Source: UBA10908 sp964608965 (lineage in GTDB: Bacteria; Bacillota; Clostridia; Peptostreptococcales; Anaerovoracaceae). Taken from it: a DNA stretch of 64,000 bases. Of the stretch, positions 45,730 to 50,549 are shown one piece after another. The stretch is from positions 1 through 64,000 of the forward strand of contig CAZSPZ010000003.1 of assembly GCA_964608965.1 (NCBI GenBank), written 5' to 3'. Position 1 is the stretch's first letter. Each line of letters begins with the position of its first letter. The translations under genes and the position numbers were made by a program. The notes below the pieces were generated by a model, which made no database searches, had not been told where the DNA came from, and was given only the letters and a program-made list of their open reading frames with translations.

Positions 45730-46053
45730 TTAAGCTAACAACTTGTTTGCGACGGCCAAGCCAATTAGCCCTAAAACGACATAACCGGCTATGCTCTCCC
45801 CGTCAATTGTGCTTGTTTGAGTGAACGATGCCGGATTAAAGTCCGAACCGTCAGAAAAAACGTACACAGCTTCGGATCCGGCGCTTTCAGAAACGGCCTG
45901 CTGGATCAATTCTTCCGGGCCCGTCCCGGTGAGAGTTTCGCCAGCTGCTTTTAATGCCTGGTAGATCGTCCCGGATGCGTCGGCGGTGTAGCCTGCTGCT
46001 TCGCGCAAGCTTTGCGCCTGCTGATGTATTAAGTTCAACTCCGTTTCAGGAGC
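45730..46053 (-). CDS. 3' part of an element protein with C-terminal membrane helix
   Basis: About 107 codons to the stop, starting in the 100-N gap. The sequence is rich in Ala, Thr, Ser and Glu (residues such as SGTIYQALKAAGETLTGTGP) and ends in the hydrophobic helix IAGYVVLGLIGLAVANKLLA. It reads in frame with the fragment right of the gap, but because the gap length is unknown the two may be different genes. A membrane-inserted virion component is a reasonable guess. Confidence 0.5.
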   Translation of the reverse strand, partial: APETELNLIHQQAQSLREAAGYTADASGTIYQALKAAGETLTGTGPEELIQQAVSESAGSEAVYVFSDGSDFNPASFTQTSTIDGESIAGYVVLGLIGLAVANKLLA

Positions 46054-46153
46054 NNNNNNNNNNNNNNNNNNNNNNNNNNNNNNNNNNNNNNNNNNNNNNN
46101 NNNNNNNNNNNNNNNNNNNNNNNNNNNNNNNNNNNNNNNNNNNNNNNNNNNNN
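46054..46153. other. Assembly gap (100 N) inside the element
   Basis: Exactly 100 N, placed in the most interesting spot: right after the N-terminal part of the candidate large capsid protein. Its true length is unknown. Confidence 0.95.
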
Positions 46154-46386
46154 TCACCGGAAATATACTTATCCGCGGCGCCGTAGCGCAGCAGATCCGT
46201 CACAATCTCACCGTTTAATATAACGTATGGCCGCAAGTGGAGCGTGCCATTTTCACCAGCTGCGAAGTTCACGCGAATTTCTTTGATATAGCCTATTCCG
46301 GTGAGCTCAACATCAAATTTTTTGCTTGTTCCGGCTGGCAGTGTTTCCCTGAAAATGTAGGGAATGTAGGAGTTTTGAATCTTCAT
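46154..46386 (-). CDS. N-terminal part of candidate large capsid protein (cut by the gap)
   Basis: 78 codons starting MKIQNSYIPYIFRETLPAGT. The alternating pattern of hydrophobic and polar residues (KKFDVELTGIGYIKEIRVNF, LHLRPYVILNGEIV) suggests a beta-rich, jelly-roll-like fold. ACAAGGGGG lies five bases before the ATG at 46386. By position after the ATPase block and the 156-residue protein it could be the larger of two capsid proteins, as in sphaerolipovirus-like phages. This is inference; no family was recognised and the rest is hidden by 100 N. Confidence 0.5.
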
Positions 46387-46464
46387 GTTTTCCCCCTTGT
46401 ATGATAAAGGGCAAGGCGATAAACGCCCCGCCCTTCTCGAAAAGTACATTATTTGCTGGCAAAG

Positions 46465-46935
46465 TTAAACCAGGTTTGCGGTAATGTCCATGAGGACAGT
46501 ACATGCAGAGAGATCCAAGGTTTTTCCGGCGTCCGCGCACTTGATTTCAAAGACAAATTTTTTATCTTTGGTGAGAAGTGCTTTTGTAAACGGAAAAGGA
46601 ATCTGTCCGGGTCTGTTTGCGGATCCCTGGCGAAGTGCTGCGCAGTCGATGTCCAGGATGATCGGGGAAATTCCCTTAGATACATCGCCAAGAGGTTGAT
46701 CCTGGGAAGACTTCATCATGATTCGGAACTTGCCATTGATCGCAGCTGCTGCCGTGTCGATGAAATCTGCGTAGATGCGACCTTCTGCGCTTTCCTGTGC
46801 AGAGTTTCCGCCGTAGCCCATGCCGACTTCAAGATCTGCCGGAACAGTATAGGATCCAACCTGCACATATTGATTCTGTGTAAGTAAGGTATCTGCTGCG
46901 ATTACGTCGGCTGTGTTTAAAGTGTTTCTATACAT
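46465..46935 (-). CDS. Candidate small capsid protein of the element
   Basis: A 156-residue protein, mostly beta-strand by pattern, with no membrane helix, Cys pairs or catalytic motif. Features are YVQVGSYTVPADLEVGMGYGG, GKFRIMMKSSQDQPLGD and the C-terminal hydrophobic strand FEIKCADAGKTLDLSACTVL. TTAAGGGGG sits seven bases before the ATG. It lies between a membrane protein and the gene with the jelly-roll-like start, downstream of the ATPase. Small-plus-large capsid pairs of about this size occur in vertical single-jelly-roll viruses; assignment rests on position and composition only. Confidence 0.55.
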   Translation of the reverse strand: MYRNTLNTADVIAADTLLTQNQYVQVGSYTVPADLEVGMGYGGNSAQESAEGRIYADFIDTAAAAINGKFRIMMKSSQDQPLGDVSKGISPIILDIDCAALRQGSANRPGQIPFPFTKALLTKDKKFVFEIKCADAGKTLDLSACTVLMDITANLV

Positions 46936-46947
46936 CGTTTTACCCCC

Positions 46948-47184
46948 TTAAAACTTGACGATGCCGCTGCCTGTGGCTGGCATGGTCGTTGCGCTGGTGT
47001 AACTTGTAGGCGTTATGCTGCCCGGAACGAACTTATCCGCAAATCCGAGGATCTTCGCGCCCAGGATGAACGATGCGCCCAGCATTGCAAACCACATTGC
47101 TTGCCCCGCCCAGTCTGAAAGGCTTGTCACGCTGCCAGAGCTGGACAGTGGATTTTTGGTTTTTGTGATTTCCCCTAACTTCAT
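46948..47184 (-). CDS. Small membrane protein at the head of the structural operon
   Basis: A 78-residue protein with a Ser-rich N terminus, one membrane helix (about residues 26-48, GQAMWFAMLGASFILGAKILGF) and a Ser/Thr/Pro-rich C terminus. AAAAGGGGG is eight bases before the ATG. It is the first gene after the internal promoter at about 47250-47278. A virion membrane protein is likely; no family recognised. Confidence 0.65.
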   Translation of the reverse strand: MKLGEITKTKNPLSSSGSVTSLSDWAGQAMWFAMLGASFILGAKILGFADKFVPGSITPTSYTSATTMPATGSGIVKF

Positions 47185-47249
47185 TATGTATACCCCCTTT
47201 TAGATTAACATAACATTTATACGGTTGAGTAAAGTATTCTATAAGACTG

Positions 47250-47278
47250 TATTAACATTACCCAATTCAGCGTGTCAA
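47250..47278 (-). promoter_or_regulatory. Internal promoter for the structural genes of the element
   Basis: On the minus strand TTGACA (47273-47278) is followed after 17 bases by TTAATA, or after 18 by TAATAC. It lies in the 102-base space before the structural block and would give late genes their own start. Confidence 0.55.
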
Positions 47279-47286
47279 GCATTATT

Positions 47287-47727
47287 TTATGCGCTTCGAA
47301 GCTGAATCACATTGATTTCATCAGAAGTTTGTGTCGAAAGCAGCTTAAGAATTAAGTCCACTTTTTCGTGCAAATAAGCAATCTCTTTATTCGCCGAGTT
47401 TTGTGCATACTCTTTTTTTGCATCGATTCCGTACACTTCGATGTAACTACACTCGCCAAGAAATTTATATTTTATGTAGCGAATTGCCTTGAGTTCCGAT
47501 TCAGCCTGAAAGCTTAAAATTTCATCAATGCGATTTGCGCTTATCGGAATACTTCCCCAGCGGATCCGCGCGCGCTCCAATTCTCTCCACACGTCCGGAG
47601 CAATTTCTTCCCGCAGGTAATCTCTGTTTGAATCCTTGGCCGGATCATACTTCCCAACGCTGCGCTGGCGCGTAAAACAGTCTAGCTCTTTTATTTGTGA
47701 TCCGTCCGTTCTGATTGTGGTAATCAT
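47287..47727 (-). CDS. Element protein of unknown function coupled to the ATPase
   Basis: A 146-residue protein that overlaps the ATPase stop by four bases (ATGA), so the two are translated together. It is charged, with a probable helical C-terminal half (KEYAQNSANKEIAYLHEKVDLILKLL). No membrane helix, no metal motif and no known family. It may be a partner of the ATPase in packaging. Confidence 0.65.
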   Translation of the reverse strand: MITTIRTDGSQIKELDCFTRQRSVGKYDPAKDSNRDYLREEIAPDVWRELERARIRWGSIPISANRIDEILSFQAESELKAIRYIKYKFLGECSYIEVYGIDAKKEYAQNSANKEIAYLHEKVDLILKLLSTQTSDEINVIQLRSA

Positions 47728-48350
47728 AGTGGAGCCTTCCCTTCTGTGACAAAGCCGTCAGTATAAATATAGCTGTACTTTCCCAGGCGCTGCCACTCTG
47801 CAAGGGCATAGTCAAAATCTATTCCCTTGCTTTTCAGATATTCTTTTTCTGCCGCGGAGCAATGGAAAATGTATTGCTCCGCGCTCTGCGTGTATAAAGT
47901 CTTGTTTGCAAGCGCCGGGCGCTGCGTGACGAATATGCAGCGAATCCCTCGCTTTAGTCCTCTTGTCGCTGCGGAAATAGCAGCATCCAGGGCAACGCCT
48001 GAAAGCAAATGACATTCATCAATTATCAGATAGATAGGATTCTGTTCGGTGTAACCTTCGCTCATAAGCTGCTTTATCAAGTAGCTTATGAGCGCGCTGA
48101 TTTGTAGATCTGTCGCGTTTCCGAAACGCAGGTCAATTTTGCGGTTTTTTGAAAGCTCATCGAGCAGCTGACAAATCTCAATTTTATCTGCGTCAACCTT
48201 CAGAAACGGAACTGGGCAATCTTCTTCTTGAATATTGAAAAAGAGTACCGGGCCTTTAACTTCGGCGGCAGCATTGATTGCAAAATATGTTTTTCCGGAT
48301 CGCGTGATCCCCGCAATAAAGACGTGATTATTGCCCTGCTTCAGCAACAT
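47724..48350 (-). CDS. HerA/FtsK-superfamily ATPase, putative genome-packaging motor
   Basis: A 208-residue P-loop ATPase. Walker A is GITRSGKT (residues 14-21), Walker B is IYLIIDECHLL near 110, and a sensor strand CIFVTQRP follows near 138, the combination typical of HerA/FtsK-type ATPases including the packaging motors of PRD1-like and sphaerolipo-like phages. It is only the ATPase core, without membrane helices or the N-terminal domain of chromosome-partition FtsK, and unlike the Zot proteins of filamentous phages it has no membrane anchor. AAGGAG precedes the ATG inside the gene before it (23-base overlap). This is the best marker of the element's viral nature. Confidence 0.8.
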   Translation of the reverse strand: MLLKQGNNHVFIAGITRSGKTYFAINAAAEVKGPVLFFNIQEEDCPVPFLKVDADKIEICQLLDELSKNRKIDLRFGNATDLQISALISYLIKQLMSEGYTEQNPIYLIIDECHLLSGVALDAAISAATRGLKRGIRCIFVTQRPALANKTLYTQSAEQYIFHCSAAEKEYLKSKGIDFDYALAEWQRLGKYSYIYTDGFVTEGKAPL

Positions 48351-48675
48351 TTCTTTTCTCCTTGGCTAACTCGAAAGCACCGAGGGTTATATCTACCACG
48401 GCCAGATCCAGGGCGCCGAATAGCCCAGTAAATCCACGGATCATTTGAGCGGATCCTTTGCTTTGTTTTAAGTTCAATGGATGATTCATATAATCCTCCA
48501 CGGATCCGTCTCCTGTTTTGGCCTTTAAAAATGACAAGTCCGGCATTTGCGGAAGAGCAAAGCCGCCTTCTTCCTGGACAGTATCTTCCGGGAACTCCGT
48601 GTCCATTTTATTCATTTCAATTTCTTCAGCCGCCTCTTTCAGCGCCTCTTTCTTTGAATCATCAAAAAGTCCCAT
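48328..48675 (-). CDS. Element protein of unknown function
   Basis: A 115-residue protein with an acidic N-terminal third (KEALKEAAEEIEMNKMDTE), and a Gly-rich hydrophobic stretch MIRGFTGLFGALDLAVVDITLG near residues 78-99 that could sit in or on a membrane. AAGGAG lies upstream of the ATG at 48675. It overlaps the ATPase start by 23 bases. No family recognised. Confidence 0.65.
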   Translation of the reverse strand: MGLFDDSKKEALKEAAEEIEMNKMDTEFPEDTVQEEGGFALPQMPDLSFLKAKTGDGSVEDYMNHPLNLKQSKGSAQMIRGFTGLFGALDLAVVDITLGAFELAKEKRNVAEAGQ

Positions 48676-48677
48676 TG

Positions 48678-48848
48678 TTATTTCTCCTTCCTTTTTCTGT
48701 TGGTTAATTCATTTTCGACGTCTACATCTGGTATATTTTGTAGCGGACATCCACCTTCAAAAAAACAAGCAGATTCCCACCTACACGAACTGGTACACAA
48801 TTCTTCTGTGCTAAAATCTTTTATACTTCTTTCGCATTTTAAAAACAT
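48678..48848 (-). CDS. Small Cys-rich element protein
   Basis: A 56-residue frame starting MFLKCERSIKDFS, with five cysteines (C5, C18, C22, C28, C34) in an otherwise charged protein; the pattern C-x3-C-x5-C-x5-C could bind a metal. It sits between two better supported genes with one or two bases on each side. The ribosome site (GAAAGG, about 13 bases away) is weak, so the start and even the gene are less certain. Confidence 0.4.
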   Translation of the reverse strand: MFLKCERSIKDFSTEELCTSSCRWESACFFEGGCPLQNIPDVDVENELTNRKRKEK

Positions 48849-48852
48849 AAAA

Positions 48853-49212
48853 TTAAACCCAACCTTTCCGCTCGGCCTCATCCGAGGTGTAACACTCATC
48901 CGTCTCATCGATGTACCGGAATCCTTTTGATATTGCGAAGGCTTCTTCTTCGACGGACGCGTTTAAAAGTCTAAACCCTTCCGGCCGCGATATTGACAAT
49001 TTTGTACGAAATGTTTTCTTTTTCGCTTTAGTAGTCCTTTTTTTGGATCTGCTTTTTTCTCGCAGATCATGCACACGCTCCGGAACAGGATCATCCGTCA
49101 TTTCTTCCATTTTCTTGCCCTTGTATTCCTCTGAATGCTGCCGTACAAGGTGAGCGTTAAATGCCCGGCGGTCTTTATCTGAAAACACTTTTCCGCAAAG
49201 CTTACATTTCAC
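48853..49212 (-). CDS. C2H2 zinc-finger protein of the element
   Basis: A protein of about 119 residues beginning MKCKLCGKVFSDKDRRAFNA. Two Cys and two His are spaced C-x2-C-x14-H-x4-H in a classic C2H2 finger, followed by a Lys/Arg-rich linker (REKSRSKKRTTKAKKKTF) and a C-terminal half that ends in a segment with YIDETDECYTSDEAERKG. It probably binds DNA and could regulate the element or take part in replication. The start is uncertain: GTG at 49212 has AAAGGTGG upstream, and a GTG at 49224 is the alternative. Confidence 0.7.
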   Translation of the reverse strand: MKCKLCGKVFSDKDRRAFNAHLVRQHSEEYKGKKMEEMTDDPVPERVHDLREKSRSKKRTTKAKKKTFRTKLSISRPEGFRLLNASVEEEAFAISKGFRYIDETDECYTSDEAERKGWV

Positions 49213-49405
49213 CGTTTCCACCACCTTTTATACGCTGTAAAAAGCTTTGCAGTCCTATATTGCCAAGCTTCGCAAAAGCAGCATCGATGCTAACTTCTAC
49301 CCTCTTTTTTGCAAATTTCAGTTGAATATAGTTCTTGAAAATTTCAACTGCAATCTGCCCTGCAAATGCAGCTAATAGAAGAATAAAAACAATAAATCCA
49401 CTCAT
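49202..49405 (-). CDS. Small membrane protein of the element
   Basis: A 67-residue protein with an N-terminal membrane helix (GFIVFILLLAAFAGQIAVEIF, split over residues 3-23) and a basic amphipathic C-terminal part. AAAGGAG about eight bases upstream supports the ATG at 49405. It overlaps the zinc-finger gene start. No family recognised. Confidence 0.65.
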   Translation of the reverse strand: MSGFIVFILLLAAFAGQIAVEIFKNYIQLKFAKKRVEVSIDAAFAKLGNIGLQSFLQRIKGGGNGEM

Positions 49406-49429
49406 AAAATCAACTCCTTTCAAAAATTC

Positions 49430-49890
49430 GAATTTGCACTTTCCTTTTTTAAAAGGAAAAATGGCGAACTATTCCTTAAGCCTTTGGCTGTAGCTGTGTA
49501 CGGCCTATGCGCCGCTACGCTTTGCTTCGCGTCCCGCAGTGGCTTCACTTCGTTCAGCAACTACGGCCCATGTAGAATGGAACGTGTAAACGTTCTTCCT
49601 ATTGCCCTTTAGGGCTTTGGGGCGAAGCCCCACCCCTCGCAAAGAAGGTAAAAAAATTTAAACCGGGAAGCGCCCCCAAGGGTTCCAGCGCTGTGTCCCA
49701 GCACCCCCTGAAATCCCTTGGCGCCACTCCGCACGGCTATTTGTTGTGGCGGAGCTGCCAACCGCCCTATTACACACTCCGAAGAGTGGAACGAGCGGTT
49801 GTCTGATGCATCAGGGACGCTGGCCCTTCGTTTCTTTGGCGGGGAAACGAGCTTAAGACCCTTGCTATCTATTGAGTTGTAATGAGCTGT
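49430..49890. other. Hairpin-rich gene-free region, candidate origin of the element
   Basis: About 460 bases, richer in GC than the rest of the element, with no credible gene on either strand. It contains many inverted repeats: GGAACG-TGTAAA-CGTTC near 49579-49595, GCCCTTTAGGGC at 49604-49615, GGGGC-GAA-GCCCC at 49619-49631, CTCCGC...GCGGAG near 49726-49757 and CACTC-CGAA-GAGTG near 49785-49798. Clustered hairpins of this sort mark replication origins and packaging signals in small circular single-stranded DNA phages and plasmids. Confidence 0.5.
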
Positions 49891-49891
49891 T

Positions 49892-50089
49892 TTACGCTTG
49901 AATAATGACGTATGCGGTGATTGTGATCCCTCCGAAAGCCCCCATGGAACAAATGCTTTTAAGCCCTGGGAACGATGCCTTGAGGTTATTCAATGCTGCT
50001 TCGTATTCGTCAAGTGCCCCCACCCACTGAACGATGTAACGTCCGTTTGGATTTTCGATGTCGTTTAGATAAACTACTTCTTCTGGCAT
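49892..50089 (-). CDS. Small element protein of unknown function
   Basis: A 65-residue protein starting MPEEVVYLNDIENPNGRYIV. It has a mixed pattern with an amphipathic middle and a hydrophobic C terminus (GGITITAYVIIQA). AAAGGAG is at ideal distance from the ATG at 50089. No recognisable domain. It and the next gene are first in the minus-strand order and may be early control proteins. Confidence 0.6.
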   Translation of the reverse strand: MPEEVVYLNDIENPNGRYIVQWVGALDEYEAALNNLKASFPGLKSICSMGAFGGITITAYVIIQA

Positions 50090-50134
50090 GGTTTACTCCT
50101 TTCTGAAATAACAAAAAGCACCACCGGCAGCTGG

Positions 50135-50353
50135 CTAATTTACCGCTGCTAATGATGCTTTCTGTTCGGTTAATAATGGATCTATAGATTGAATTGTAAC
50201 TTTAACGAGCGCGATAATGAGAATCTTCTCACCGAGTGGAATGGCGTCGACGCGGACGAGATCAAACTCATGCAGGAATACGAGATCGTTAAGGTAGGTT
50301 TCTACTTCTTTGTCTGTAGATACGGTTTTGCAGAAATAATGCGATGATTTCAT
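50135..50353 (-). CDS. Small element protein, first gene after attR
   Basis: A 72-residue protein beginning MKSSHYFCKTVSTDKEVETY. It is a compact alpha/beta pattern with KILIIALVKVTIQS in the middle and no known domain. AGAGGAAG precedes the ATG at 50353. It is the first gene of the element, preceded by a terminator-like hairpin and the attachment site. Confidence 0.6.
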   Translation of the reverse strand: MKSSHYFCKTVSTDKEVETYLNDLVFLHEFDLVRVDAIPLGEKILIIALVKVTIQSIDPLLTEQKASLAAVN

Positions 50354-50383
50354 AGGCTTCCTCTTTCCCTTGAAAGCCTAAAA

Positions 50384-50417
50384 TCATAAAAAAATGATGA
50401 TAGCTAAATCATCATTT
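50384..50417 (-). terminator. Terminator-like hairpin just inside the right end of the element
   Basis: On the minus strand AAATGATGAT pairs with ATCATCATTT, followed by TTTT and then TATGATTTT. It would stop host transcripts from the dmsA side before the first element gene, or act as an attenuator for transcripts started in the circular form. Confidence 0.6.
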
Positions 50418-50437
50418 AATCTGAAGTATTCCTTTTA

Positions 50438-50469
50438 ACTGTTCATTTCGTTGATATTTTAGGAATAGT
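50438..50469. other. attR: tyrosine-recombinase core site
   Basis: Left arm ACTGTTCATTTCG (50438-50450), spacer TTGATA (50451-50456), right arm TTTTAGGAATAGT (50457-50469). Spacer plus right arm repeat those of attL with one difference. The outermost halves of attL and attR form a near-perfect dyad (ACTATTCC...GGAATAGT), while the inner halves form ACTGTTC...GAACAGT, as expected for attB and attP. Confidence 0.85.
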
Positions 50470-50504
50470 TATGCTTCTTCCCTTCAGCCTGTCAACGTAA
50501 AAAT

Positions 50505-50530
50505 AAAGCCCTCGGACTACGAGGGCTTTT
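50505..50530 (-). terminator. Terminator after the DMSO-reductase-like operon
   Basis: Ten-bp stem AAAGCCCTCG / CGAGGGCTTT around GACTA, with T-rich sequence on the minus-strand 3' side. It lies 20 bases past the dmsA-like stop and outside attR. Confidence 0.82.
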
Positions 50531-50549
50531 ATCTTATAAGAGTACTTCT

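Larger units (their letters stand above)
43814..50456 (-). mobile_element. Integrated small virus-like element (putative tailless provirus)
   Basis: The element is bounded by two tyrosine-recombinase core sites and all its genes run on the minus strand. From right to left: two small early proteins, a hairpin-rich gene-free region, a membrane protein, a C2H2 zinc-finger protein, two small proteins, a HerA/FtsK-type ATPase, a 146-residue protein, then after an internal promoter a membrane protein, candidate capsid proteins, an M23 peptidase, small membrane proteins and a membrane-anchored M23-like protein. There is no integrase, replication protein, portal, terminase or tail gene. The nominal length of 6.6 kb includes two 100-N gaps of unknown real size. 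The set resembles small tailless icosahedral, membrane-containing phages; a filamentous phage or another Xer-dependent element cannot be excluded. Confidence 0.8.

Noticed and set aside
46453..46887. A 144-codon plus-strand open frame inside the element
   Set aside because: It is the mirror of the 156-residue minus-strand gene, which has a clear ribosome site; no support for plus-strand genes in the element.
47724..48350. Filamentous phage (Zot-type) morphogenesis ATPase
   Set aside because: The protein lacks a membrane helix and has the TQRP sensor pattern of HerA/FtsK-type ATPases, which fits packaging motors better; a filamentous phage is not fully excluded.
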